A DNA stretch of 33,931 nucleotides from assembly GCA_050262615.1 (NCBI GenBank), contig JBLNEL010000261.1:1-33931 (forward strand). The letters are read 5' to 3'. Positions within the stretch are counted from its first letter, which is position 1, and the number at the start of each line of letters is the position of its first letter. The notes under the pieces are model-generated. The model saw nothing but the letters and a program-made list of their open reading frames with translations, searched no databases and had not been told where the DNA came from. The DNA is from JAUZPB01 sp050262615 (GTDB lineage: Bacteria > Bacteroidota > Ignavibacteria > Ignavibacteriales > SURF-24). The translations under genes were made by a program, and so were the position numbers. Shown here one piece after another: positions 1 through 7,598 of the stretch.

Positions 1-813
1 AACGATGATAAGCTCAGATTCAGTCAGGAAAAGAAACCGGCATACAGCAGCATAGAAAAAGACAGTCTGGTGCACAACATAATTGATGCAATCAGAATGA
101 TCAATGAGATTGACGACACACTGACAAACATATCGCAGGAAATCAGGACCCCAAAGGTCAGAGAGTCGAGCAATATTCCGTCAATGCAGGACAACATTAA
201 ATATAAGCTGCATGCTGTTACAAATAAGCTGAGGCAGTATAAAAGTGATATTAAAAGTCTTGCAATTGTAAACAGAAACTATGCTTCATTTATTTCAACG
301 TTACAGAAGACCATACAGATAAGGGAAAAACAGATAGAAGAGCTGCAATTGCAGGTTCATGATTTAAAGCGCAGGTTAAGCCAGAAGGAAGAGGAACTAA
401 GCCGGACGCTGAGGATATTACAGAAAGAAATTGAAGAAAAGCAGAATATAAGATTTAACCTGACAAAGGAGATCTCAACGCTTAACTCAGAGAATGATGA
501 GCTAAGGTATACTGCATATTATGTTTACGGAACAGAAGACGAATTAGAAAAGAAAGGGTTTGTAAAATACAAAGGAGGGATTTTTCTTTTCGGGCTTGGA
601 AAGACACCAGTTCCCTCTTCTATTGAAAACATTGAGGGTTTTATTAAGATAGACACGCGGTATACAAATGAACTCTCATTTCCATCAGAAATAAAAAATA
701 TTGTATCAACGCAGGACCAGAAATATTGTGAAATAAGTGGAAACAGGCTGAAGATAAAGGAAAGCAGAAAATTCTGGCAGAGTTCACGTTATCTGATGAT
801 AGTGACCAAGTAA
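1..813 (+). CDS. Coiled-coil protein, 5'-truncated by the window edge (Cbp1-like C-terminus)
   Basis: The frame is open from base 1 and has no ATG before the GTG at 70, so the gene almost certainly starts upstream and the GTG is an internal Val codon. From about 50 residues after that GTG to about residue 145 the protein is a charged helical coiled coil (Lys/Glu/Gln/Leu-rich, e.g. IREKQIEELQLQVHDLKRRL). It is followed by a compact C-terminal domain of about 100 residues beginning TAYYVYGTEDELEKKGFVKY and ending FWQSSRYLMIVTK. I recall this coiled-coil plus YYVxGTxxEL...KGG...G tail from Bacteroidota proteins annotated as Cbp1-type adhesins or small lipoproteins; that link is from memory. No signal peptide can be judged because the N-terminus is missing. 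A strong terminator follows. Function unknown. Confidence 0.75.
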   Translation, partial: NDDKLRFSQEKKPAYSSIEKDSLVHNIIDAIRMINEIDDTLTNISQEIRTPKVRESSNIPSMQDNIKYKLHAVTNKLRQYKSDIKSLAIVNRNYASFISTLQKTIQIREKQIEELQLQVHDLKRRLSQKEEELSRTLRILQKEIEEKQNIRFNLTKEISTLNSENDELRYTAYYVYGTEDELEKKGFVKYKGGIFLFGLGKTPVPSSIENIEGFIKIDTRYTNELSFPSEIKNIVSTQDQKYCEISGNRLKIKESRKFWQSSRYLMIVTK

Positions 814-907
814 AACTTGATGGCTCAATATTCTTAGAAGAATATTTTTCTCAGGGCATATTTTAACAGAAGATAAATTCTTTATAAAATCTGCTAAACT
901 TAAAAAG

Positions 908-937
908 AAGCAGCGGGCAATAAGTCCGCTGCTTTTT
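908..937 (+). terminator. Intrinsic terminator of the coiled-coil gene
   Basis: A perfect 9-bp stem AAGCAGCGG (908-916) / CCGCTGCTT (926-934) with a 9-nt loop runs directly into TTTTT (933-937). It lies about 95 nt after the stop at 813. Confidence 0.85.
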
Positions 938-952
938 ATTTAATACAATATT

Positions 953-1010
953 ATTTAGCTGCAAAGTGATTTAGCTGCAAAGTGATTTAGCTGCAAAATG
1001 ATTTAGCTGC
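953..1010. repeat. 16-bp tandem repeat, about 3.6 copies
   Basis: The unit ATTTAGCTGCAAAGTG occurs at 953-968 and 969-984, with one change (AAATG) at 985-1000, then a partial ATTTAGCTGC at 1001-1010. It lies in the 340-bp gene-free spacer 814-1153, past the terminator. Apart from this, the next repeat and the hairpin, I see nothing else in that spacer. Confidence 0.95.
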
Positions 1011-1036
1011 GATCTTAATCATCTGCTATTATAATC

Positions 1037-1068
1037 ATCAGCGATTTATATTATCAGCGATTTATATT
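1037..1068. repeat. 16-bp tandem duplication
   Basis: ATCAGCGATTTATATT occurs twice head to tail (1037-1052, 1053-1068), followed by TTCAGC, a degenerate third start. The period is the same 16 bp as in the neighbouring array, but the unit is different. Confidence 0.95.
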
Positions 1069-1153
1069 TTCAGCAGGAACACGCATACTGTTTACTTTTT
1101 GCTTCTCCCTTTTTAGATTTACCTGAGAAATCATATAAGGCAAAATAAGGAAA

Positions 1154-2104
1154 ATGAAAATTCAAAATGAAATCACACAGCTGCTGGGAGTTAAGTATCC
1201 CATTATTCAAGCTGGAATGGTATGGGTCTCAGGCTGGAGGTTAGCCTCAGCTGTATCTAATGCAGGAGGGCTTGGGCTTATAGGTGCAGGGTCAATGAAG
1301 CCGGAGTTATTAAGAGAGCACATAGAGAAATGCCGTAGTGCAACAGATAAACCATTTGGTGTTAATGTGCCTTTACTTCGTGAGGATGCATTAGATCTTA
1401 TAGATACAGTAATAAATGAAGGTGTGAAAATAGTTTTTTCATCAGCAGGGCATCCGGGAAAATTTATTGATATTCTGAAAAAAAATAATGTTAAGGTTAT
1501 TCATGTTGTGCCTTCAGTTAAATTTGCATTAAAGGCCGAGAGTGTCGGGTGTGATGCTGTTGTAGGCGAAGGAGTAGAGGCCGGAGGTCACAACGGGAAT
1601 GATGAACTAACGACACTGGCACTTATTCCGCAGTTAGCTGACAGTCTTAAAATTCCTGTTATTGCTGCCGGCGGAATAGCAGATGGAAGAGGGATAGCTG
1701 CTGCATTAGCCTTAGGGGCGCAGGGGGTGCAGATAGGAACGCGTTTTGCGGTTACAGAAGAATCCTCGGCTCATCCGGCTTATAAAAAGAGAATATGTGA
1801 AGCTAAAGACAATGACACAGTGCTTATAATGAAAAAGATCGGGCTTACAAGAACGTTAAAGAATGAGTATACAGATCAGGTTATAAAAGCAGAAGCCGAA
1901 GGAGCTAATGAGGAGAGGCTTAGGGAGATACTCGGAAGGAAGCGGGAAAGGCTGGGGATATTTGAAGGTGACGAAGCAAACGGGCTTATGGAGGCTGGTC
2001 AGGGGGTTGGGCTGATAAAAAATATTCCGGCTGTAAAGGACTTGTTTGAACAGCTTTTAAGAGAATATGATCAAGCCTGCAGAAGTTTAATTTGCTCTCA
2101 CTAG
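1154..2104 (+). CDS. FabK / nitronate monooxygenase-family FMN oxidoreductase
   Basis: A 316-residue TIM-barrel flavoprotein of the NAD(P)H-dependent oxidoreductase family that includes enoyl-ACP reductase II (FabK) and 2-nitropropane dioxygenase/nitronate monooxygenase. Family marks are YPIIQAGMVWVSG (15-27), AGGLGLIG (37-44), FGVNVPLL (68-75), GEGVEAGGHNG (138-148, with His146 at the place of the FabK active-site His), AAGGIADG (171-178) and GVQIGTRF (191-198). These fit FMN phosphate binding. The spacing and the Val-Pro-Ser and GGH motifs look more FabK-like than typical nitronate monooxygenase, but the true substrate cannot be decided from sequence. The start ATG has AAGGAAA just upstream. 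It stands alone, and its stop codon is inside a long hairpin. No signal peptide; cytoplasmic. Confidence 0.85.
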   Translation: MKIQNEITQLLGVKYPIIQAGMVWVSGWRLASAVSNAGGLGLIGAGSMKPELLREHIEKCRSATDKPFGVNVPLLREDALDLIDTVINEGVKIVFSSAGHPGKFIDILKKNNVKVIHVVPSVKFALKAESVGCDAVVGEGVEAGGHNGNDELTTLALIPQLADSLKIPVIAAGGIADGRGIAAALALGAQGVQIGTRFAVTEESSAHPAYKKRICEAKDNDTVLIMKKIGLTRTLKNEYTDQVIKAEAEGANEERLREILGRKRERLGIFEGDEANGLMEAGQGVGLIKNIPAVKDLFEQLLREYDQACRSLICSH

Positions 2105-2138
2105 CCCAAGTAATGTATTTATTACACGGGCTAGTGAG
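2097..2138. terminator. Long hairpin over the stop codon, likely bidirectional terminator
   Basis: CTCACTAGCCC (2097-2107) pairs with GGGCTAGTGAG (2128-2138), an 11-bp perfect stem. It is topped by a second stem, GTAAT/ATTAC, around a GTATTT loop. The TAG stop of the flavoenzyme (2102-2104) is inside the 5' arm. It separates two convergent genes (stops at 2104 and 2161). The T-tract is poor on the plus side (AT-rich only), so the terminator role is inferred. Confidence 0.7.
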
Positions 2139-2160
2139 AATTAAATTTAATTTTACTGTC

Positions 2161-4485
2161 TCATCTATTCATTGCTATCAGAAGTTCGGAATTCTCTGTG
2201 TTACTACTGATCTTGAATCTGGAAATCTGATCTCTGAGATGTGAAGTTAATCTATTCAGGTCATCTGCCGCTTTTGTTATCTTTGCTGCACTTTCGGCAG
2301 AGTGCTGTGTAATATCTATTATTCCTTTGATATTTGTACTGACCTGTTCACTTGCAGCAGACTGCTCTTCACTTGCAGCTGCGACCTGGCGGATTATATC
2401 AGCTACCAATTTAGTCTTTCCAATTATCTGATCTAGTGCAGTACCTGCTTTTGCAGCCAGCTCTTTTCCCTGTTCGGCTTCAATTGAACCTTTTCTGATC
2501 GATTTGACGGCATTTGAAGTATCCGATTGGATCTGTTTGATCATAGCAGATATCTCACTTGTAGCCTTAGTGGTCTTTTCTGCCAGTTTTCTTATCTGAT
2601 CTGCTACTACAGCAAAACCACGTCCCTGTTCACCGGCTCTTGCTGCTTCAATTGCTGCATTTAATGCAAGGAGGTTGGTCTGGTCTGCGATATCATTTAT
2701 TAGCTGGACTATTTCACCAATATGCTCACTGCTTTTTCCGAGAAGTTCTACCTGATGAGCTGAACCGGAGACTACTTCAGCTATTCTGTTAATTCCACTT
2801 ATTGTATCCTGCACTACAATTCCCCCCTCTTTTGCATTATCGCCTGCCTCCTGGGCCGTTTTTGTAGCAGATGAGGTATTTTTAGTGTTATCCATAATAG
2901 TATACGTCATTTGAGCAATTGCACTTCCAATTTCGCTTGCTTCTATGCTTTGCTCATGAGAACCGGAAGCCAGCTGCCCGGTTTCAACAGATATTCTTTT
3001 TGCAGCTTCATCAGTTTCTTCTGCAGCTGAGTTTATCGAAGTGATCAGCTCCTTAATGCTTTCTACAGCATAGTTAAATCCCTCAAAGGCTTTTCCTACT
3101 ACGTCATCTCTGTGTATTTCGAGCTTTACTGTAAGATCTCCTTCAGAAAACTTATTGAAAGCCTCTATCATTTTTTCAAAGCTCTTTGCATAGAACTGGT
3201 GATGGCAGTTTCTTTTTTTATTTATTCCGTTGTATATAGCAATTGCCATTTCCTCACATGTACTGTAGCCGCAGTTAGAACAGTTCTGAATATCGCTTTC
3301 TTTATATTTCCCCATTTCATGAAATATCTTTGTGATTTCATTTTTAGAAGGAATTTTGATATTTCTTTTGAAGTTTGAATCAGAAAGATCAGTATATTTT
3401 CTTTTATAGATCCCTTTCTTCCAGTATTTGTCAATTGTCTGCTTTAGTTTTTTCTTTGCAATTGAATTTCTTTTAAATGGATTGGAGGATCTATAAAATT
3501 CCTGCATCCTTTTATTTCTTCTTTCAACAGAATATTCAAACTCATCCTGAGATTTGTCCCTGCATGTACCAGTACCGCCGTTGCAGCCAAGCTCACAGTT
3601 AAGGCAGTCGATAAGTAACGGGGTTACTTTCTTTTTAATATCTTTATCAAGCCCTGATAGATAATGATAAATTGAGTGAGGGCCTTCTATCTTGCGGGCT
3701 GAATTAGCAATCTCAGGAAGCTCTCTTTGCGCTGTTTTAATAAGTCCTCCGGGTGTTGAAAACGCTACGGCCCTTTCGGCAGGATCGTTATCAAATTCAA
3801 CTTCCGGAAACCGGCTTAAGTTTATATTGTTCTTGTTTATATATTCTTTAAGATTTTTAAGTGTGACATTAAAGTCTCCAATACCGACTTCATCAAATTC
3901 CCTTTTCTTTGCTGCACATGGAGAAATGAACATCATCTTATAATTGCTGTAAGCAGGATAAAAATGCTTAACCATTTTCATTGCATGCATCATTGGGCTA
4001 TCGGCAGGAGCAAGATGTTTTAGCAGCTCAGGCTGAAATATTTCAATGTAAGTGACAATAGCCGGACAGGGCTGTGCAATTACCATTTCGGGTTTGTTTT
4101 CACTAATATGCTCAAGGTAGGATTTAACGGTTAGTTCAGCTCCGAAACTTACGTCAAAAATTGCGCTGACCCCGATTGACTTAAGCCATCCGTTAAAATT
4201 CAGATATGTATCGGGAAATTCAGCAGCAACTGCAGGAGCAACAAAGGCAATTATTTTCTCTCTTCTTTTAAGTGCCTCAAAGGCAGCATCAAAGTCATCA
4301 ACAATTCTACGGGCATTATGCGTACAGGCTTTTATGCATTCACCGCAGCCGATACATATATCATCATTAATGGTAATTTGTTCACCGCTTGCATCCATGC
4401 AGTATTTAACAGGGCAGGCAGCAATGCATTTCTGGCAATTATTGCAATTAGCTTTGTCGATCTCGATGACCCTTGATAGTTTCAT
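2161..4485 (-). CDS. [FeFe]-hydrogenase H-cluster domain fused to methyl-accepting chemotaxis signalling domain
   Basis: A 774-residue soluble multidomain sensor with no transmembrane segment. In order: a 2x[4Fe-4S] ferredoxin domain (Cys14/17/20/24 and Cys44/47/50/54); an iron-only hydrogenase large-subunit domain (about 75-330); a basic linker; a four-Cys Fe-S domain of PF04060 type (Cys402, Cys405, Cys410, Cys427); a HAMP-like helix pair (about 435-490); and an MCP signalling domain (about 490-760) with a canonical hairpin tip (591-635). The Cys residues expected to hold the H-cluster are present: Cys140 (QPCPA), Cys190 (SPCAAKKRE), Cys297 and Cys301 (CLNCELGCNGG). The proton-transfer Cys that precedes Cys140 in catalytic enzymes is Pro139. 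This resembles putative sensory (HydS-like/group C) modules, so an H2- or redox-sensing cytoplasmic chemoreceptor is inferred. The ATG has GGAAGTGG upstream. No HydEFG maturases or che genes are in the window. Confidence 0.88.
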   Translation of the reverse strand: MKLSRVIEIDKANCNNCQKCIAACPVKYCMDASGEQITINDDICIGCGECIKACTHNARRIVDDFDAAFEALKRREKIIAFVAPAVAAEFPDTYLNFNGWLKSIGVSAIFDVSFGAELTVKSYLEHISENKPEMVIAQPCPAIVTYIEIFQPELLKHLAPADSPMMHAMKMVKHFYPAYSNYKMMFISPCAAKKREFDEVGIGDFNVTLKNLKEYINKNNINLSRFPEVEFDNDPAERAVAFSTPGGLIKTAQRELPEIANSARKIEGPHSIYHYLSGLDKDIKKKVTPLLIDCLNCELGCNGGTGTCRDKSQDEFEYSVERRNKRMQEFYRSSNPFKRNSIAKKKLKQTIDKYWKKGIYKRKYTDLSDSNFKRNIKIPSKNEITKIFHEMGKYKESDIQNCSNCGYSTCEEMAIAIYNGINKKRNCHHQFYAKSFEKMIEAFNKFSEGDLTVKLEIHRDDVVGKAFEGFNYAVESIKELITSINSAAEETDEAAKRISVETGQLASGSHEQSIEASEIGSAIAQMTYTIMDNTKNTSSATKTAQEAGDNAKEGGIVVQDTISGINRIAEVVSGSAHQVELLGKSSEHIGEIVQLINDIADQTNLLALNAAIEAARAGEQGRGFAVVADQIRKLAEKTTKATSEISAMIKQIQSDTSNAVKSIRKGSIEAEQGKELAAKAGTALDQIIGKTKLVADIIRQVAAASEEQSAASEQVSTNIKGIIDITQHSAESAAKITKAADDLNRLTSHLRDQISRFKISSNTENSELLIAMNR

Positions 4486-4656
4486 AATACCACTTCCATA
4501 GATTAAAGAATGTATAGTGAATTAAAAAAGTTACAAAGATGGCTACTTTTATATAGATTATATAGTATGAAAAACAGGGTTGAAGGAAAAATATCCGAAT
4601 AAATTTTAAGTTTTAAGTAATTTAGTGAAGAAACTTAGTAAAACAGCAGGTTGTTT

Positions 4657-4664
4657 TATATTTG
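4657..4664 (+). promoter_or_regulatory. Possible Bacteroidota-type -7 element (TATATTTG)
   Basis: TATATTTG matches the TAnnTTTG -7 consensus of Bacteroidota housekeeping promoters and sits 21 nt before the ATG at 4686. A convincing -33 TTTG is not seen. If real, transcription would start after the TTG at 4662 and so would support the ATG at 4686 as the true start. Confidence 0.25.
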
Positions 4665-4685
4665 AAGATCGAAAGAGATGGCAGC

Positions 4686-6638
4686 ATGAAAACCAATATG
4701 TTAATAATAATTCTTTTAATACAATTATTCTCAATTAATTGTTCAACAAATTATAAAAGTGACGCTATGACAAGTAAAGTTGATAAAGGTGATGCTCCTG
4801 AATTTCCGGAAGGATTAGACTGGCTTAATACAGATAAGCCAATAAAGTTATCGGATCTGAAAGGAAAAATTGTCTTACTTGATTTCTGGACATTCTGCTG
4901 TATTAACTGTATGCATATTATTCCTGAGCTTAAAAAGCTGGAAGCAAAATATGCTGATGAGCTGGTAGTAATAGGGGTGCATTCGGCAAAGTTTCTTACA
5001 GAGCAAGGAACAGATAACATAAGGCAGGCCATACTGCGCTATGAGATAGAGCATCCTGTTGTAAACGACAAAGACTTTAAGGTCTGGAGAAGCTATGGCG
5101 CAAACGCCTGGCCTACGCTTGTGCTGATAGACCCCAAAGGAGACGTTGCCGGCAGTATGGCTGGTGAAGGTATATTTGATACAATGGATAAGGCTATAGG
5201 AAAATTAGTAAGCGAATACTCTTCAGCAATAAAAAAGACACATCTAAAACTTAGTCTGGAAAAAGATAAAAAGCCAAAGTCACTTCTAAATTTTCCTGGT
5301 AAAGTTCTGGCAGATGAAACCACAGGCAGGCTATTTATTACTGATTCAAACAATAACAGAGTAATTATTTCTGATCCTGATGGAAATATTATAGAAATTA
5401 TTGGTTCAGGCGATGAAGGCTGGAAAGACGGAGAATTCAGTCAGGCAAGGTTCTTTCATCCTCAGGGATTAGCATTAAGCGGAGATGAACTTTACATTGC
5501 AGACACTGAAAATCATCTTATAAGGAAAGCCGATTTAAAGAATAAGAGAGTTGAAACAATTGCAGGAACGGGTCATCAGGTCTATGAGCGTAATCCAGCA
5601 GGCGATGCAAAGCAAGCGGGGCTTAATTCCCCGTGGGATTTAGCAATAAGCAGCGGAGTGCTTTATATTGCAATGGCTGGTCCGCATCAGATATGGGCAA
5701 TAGATCTTTCAACAGGAAAAATAAGACTTCATGCAGGCTCAGGGGTTGAAAACATTCAGGATGCGAAGCTTAGATCAGCCTCACTTGCGCAGCCAAGCGG
5801 AATCACAACAGATGGCAAAAGACTTTACTTTGCCGATAGCGAAGTAAGTGCAGTCAGAAGCGCTGATATTAATCCTGATGGGAATGTCAGTACAATTATC
5901 GGGCACGGGCTCTTTGAGTTTGGAGATATTGATGGTGATGCAGAAGAGGCACGGTTCCAGCATCCATTAGGAATTGTGTATGTCGAGAAAAAGCTATATT
6001 TAGCAGACACATATAATAATAAAGTAAAAGTTATAGATCCTTTAAGAAGAGTAAGTCAGACGTTTACCGGATCCGGAGAGGCAGGCATGAAAGACGGAGC
6101 TGCAAAGGATGCAACATTTAATGAGCCCGGAGGGATATCTTATGCAAAGGGAAAGCTTTATTTAGCAGATACTAACAATCATCTAATCCGTGTAATAGAT
6201 ATTAAGACAGGCCTAACGACGACACTTGTTCTAAAGGGTATTGATAAACTGCGCAAAGCATTTGTTTTTAATAAAGATGAATTCAGAGGTGAAAGAAAAG
6301 AGGTAAACGAGATCAATATTGGTATGCTTAAGACGATAGATCTTAAAATTACTCTTCCTGATGGTTATCACTTAAACCCACTTGCCCCCAGTGAGGTAAA
6401 AGTGTTTTCTGAAGATGGGAAAGTAAACATCGATAAGAAAATCACAACTTCAGATATTAAGGTTGATATTAATAATGTTTCTAAAGCAGATAAGCTTTAT
6501 GCTGAAATGGTAGTTTATTACTGCCGAGAAGGCAATGAAGGTTTATGTCTGATAAAAGATGTTTTATATGAAATAAATAATTCCGAAAATGCAAAGGGAA
6601 GCAGTCTAAAACTGGATTATGTTGTAACGACAAGGTAA
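4686..6638 (+). CDS. Thioredoxin-like / NHL beta-propeller protein (NHLRC2-like)
   Basis: A 650-residue exported protein. An in-frame TTG at 4662 would add eight residues, but the ATG at 4686 gives a clean signal sequence (MKTNMLIIILLIQLFSINC). Cys19 could be lipidated, although Ser-Ile-Asn before it is a poor lipobox. A thioredoxin-like domain (about 35-165) carries LLDFWTFCCINCMH, with the Cys72-Ile-Asn-Cys75 redox motif. NHL repeats follow (about 190-510; repeated GDELYIADTENHLIRK-type blades ending in TIAGTG or similar). A C-terminal beta-sandwich-like domain has YYCREGNEGLC, a second possible Cys pair. The order Trx, NHL, C-terminal domain is that of animal NHLRC2 and bacterial homologues. 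The role is probably extracytoplasmic thiol redox chemistry; the substrate is unknown. It is divergent from the hydrogenase-chemoreceptor gene. Confidence 0.85.
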   Translation: MKTNMLIIILLIQLFSINCSTNYKSDAMTSKVDKGDAPEFPEGLDWLNTDKPIKLSDLKGKIVLLDFWTFCCINCMHIIPELKKLEAKYADELVVIGVHSAKFLTEQGTDNIRQAILRYEIEHPVVNDKDFKVWRSYGANAWPTLVLIDPKGDVAGSMAGEGIFDTMDKAIGKLVSEYSSAIKKTHLKLSLEKDKKPKSLLNFPGKVLADETTGRLFITDSNNNRVIISDPDGNIIEIIGSGDEGWKDGEFSQARFFHPQGLALSGDELYIADTENHLIRKADLKNKRVETIAGTGHQVYERNPAGDAKQAGLNSPWDLAISSGVLYIAMAGPHQIWAIDLSTGKIRLHAGSGVENIQDAKLRSASLAQPSGITTDGKRLYFADSEVSAVRSADINPDGNVSTIIGHGLFEFGDIDGDAEEARFQHPLGIVYVEKKLYLADTYNNKVKVIDPLRRVSQTFTGSGEAGMKDGAAKDATFNEPGGISYAKGKLYLADTNNHLIRVIDIKTGLTTTLVLKGIDKLRKAFVFNKDEFRGERKEVNEINIGMLKTIDLKITLPDGYHLNPLAPSEVKVFSEDGKVNIDKKITTSDIKVDINNVSKADKLYAEMVVYYCREGNEGLCLIKDVLYEINNSENAKGSSLKLDYVVTTR

Positions 6639-6667
6639 ATAAAAAAGCAAAGTAAGAAACCCGGAGA

Positions 6668-6721
6668 AAATAAAAACTTCAGAGAAGACAAAAGCTCAGA
6701 GGAAATAAAAACTTCAGAGAA
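6668..6721. repeat. Spaced direct repeat in an A/G-rich spacer
   Basis: The 19-mer AAATAAAAACTTCAGAGAA occurs at 6668-6686 and 6703-6721 (35-bp spacing). A related GAGGAAATAAAA recurs at about 6744, where it is part of the terminator stem-loop. The whole 6639-6740 stretch is strongly purine-rich on the plus strand. Confidence 0.8.
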
Positions 6722-6736
6722 AAAAATGAAAAAAAT

Positions 6737-6770
6737 AAAGGCAGAGGAAATAAAATCCTGCTGCCTTTTT
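6737..6770. terminator. Bidirectional intrinsic terminator between convergent genes
   Basis: AAAGGCAG (6737-6744) pairs with CTGCCTTT (6761-6768), extended inward by AGGA/TCCT past a one-base bulge. TTTTT follows on the plus strand, and the minus-strand reading ends in a T-rich run as well. It lies between the stops at 6638 and 6810. Confidence 0.75.
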
Positions 6771-6774
6771 CAAT

Positions 6775-6803
6775 CCTGACTTGTAAAACAACCTGACTTG
6801 TAA
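6775..6803. repeat. 17-bp tandem duplication just after a stop codon
   Basis: CCTGACTTGTAA occurs at 6775-6786 and 6792-6803, a 17-bp period, ending 6 nt from the stop codon of the minus-strand lipoprotein gene at 6810. Confidence 0.85.
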
Positions 6804-6809
6804 GACCGG

Positions 6810-7598
6810 TTACTTTACATCCAGTTTAACTGTTTTAGTTATTCCTGAAGCAAAATACCCGTATGCGCCTTTAAGACCGGCACTGGTGTACATCTCATAA
6901 TGGTGATCATAATAATTTTTATCAAAAGCAGTAACGCTGACCGTAATTTGTGTGGTCAGGAACTTATAGTATTGATTATCGGCCGGTCTGTAGAATGACC
7001 AGTTAATACTATTGTCCCTGGTAATGAAAGTTGTAGGCCAGGGAGATTCTATTACATTTTCGCCGTCATCTATTTTTTGAATAGTATTAACCTCAACGAT
7101 ATATCCAAATGCTCCCTGACTTTTATTCCATTTTACTGGCAGATTAAATCTATCGTTTTCTTTAATCAAGACAGTATCCTTATCCTTCGGGTATTCAATA
7201 CTAAAGTCACCCGGAAAGATCGTGGTACCTTTAATAATACAGTCACCGGCCTGGACTTCGAGATAATATTTCCGACCAGGAAGAAAGCTATACTTCTGAA
7301 GATTAGTGTAATATTTATTATAGTCCTTGCTGCGAAAGGCATATCTGACGTTATAGTCCATGGAATCGCTTATAAAGACCTTTGCATCAGAGACAAAGAA
7401 AGCATTTGTATTATAGTCTTTTTCTGAAAGAGTAGAAGTTCTATAGACTGTAATCTTCTGTTCGGGGGAGCCGCTTTTTAAAAGGGCAAGGACGCTAAAC
7501 TTTTTTAAGATGCCGGGATTATCCGCAGGGTTTTCGCAAGCTGATAAATACAGGCAAAGAATAAAAATGAGAGCTGTTTTTATTTTATTAGAATTCAA
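6810..7598 (-). CDS. DUF4249-type lipoprotein, partner of the TonB receptor
   Basis: A 262-residue lipoprotein with a signal peptide ending in the lipobox LSAC (Cys21), followed by a beta-rich extracytoplasmic body of the kind found in DUF4249 proteins (early strand ...KITVYRTSTLSE, later blocks with WxxAFGYIVEV-like strands). The start codon is TTG (7598), with GGGGGTG a few bases upstream. It overlaps the end of the TonB receptor gene by 11 nt, so the two are very likely translationally coupled. DUF4249 proteins commonly follow TonB-dependent receptors and are thought to sit at the outer membrane with them. The ligand is unknown. The family call is from overall pattern and context, not a search. 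Confidence 0.75.
   Translation of the reverse strand: MNSNKIKTALIFILCLYLSACENPADNPGILKKFSVLALLKSGSPEQKITVYRTSTLSEKDYNTNAFFVSDAKVFISDSMDYNVRYAFRSKDYNKYYTNLQKYSFLPGRKYYLEVQAGDCIIKGTTIFPGDFSIEYPKDKDTVLIKENDRFNLPVKWNKSQGAFGYIVEVNTIQKIDDGENVIESPWPTTFITRDNSINWSFYRPADNQYYKFLTTQITVSVTAFDKNYYDHHYEMYTSAGLKGAYGYFASGITKTVKLDVK

Noticed and set aside
953..1068. Possible mini CRISPR array
   Set aside because: The units are head to tail with no unique spacers, 16 bp is too short for a CRISPR repeat, and no cas gene is present.
3112..3943. Plus-strand frames inside the hydrogenase-chemoreceptor gene
   Set aside because: Antisense shadows of a continuous, motif-rich coding sequence; no ribosome site or family pattern.
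2161..4485. Energy-conserving or bidirectional catalytic hydrogenase subunit
   Set aside because: The L1 proton-transfer Cys is missing, there are no partner electron-transfer subunits nearby, and the protein ends in an MCP signalling domain.
4662..4685. TTG at 4662 as start of the thioredoxin-NHL protein
   Set aside because: The ATG at 4686 immediately precedes a normal signal peptide, and a -7-like element overlaps the TTG.
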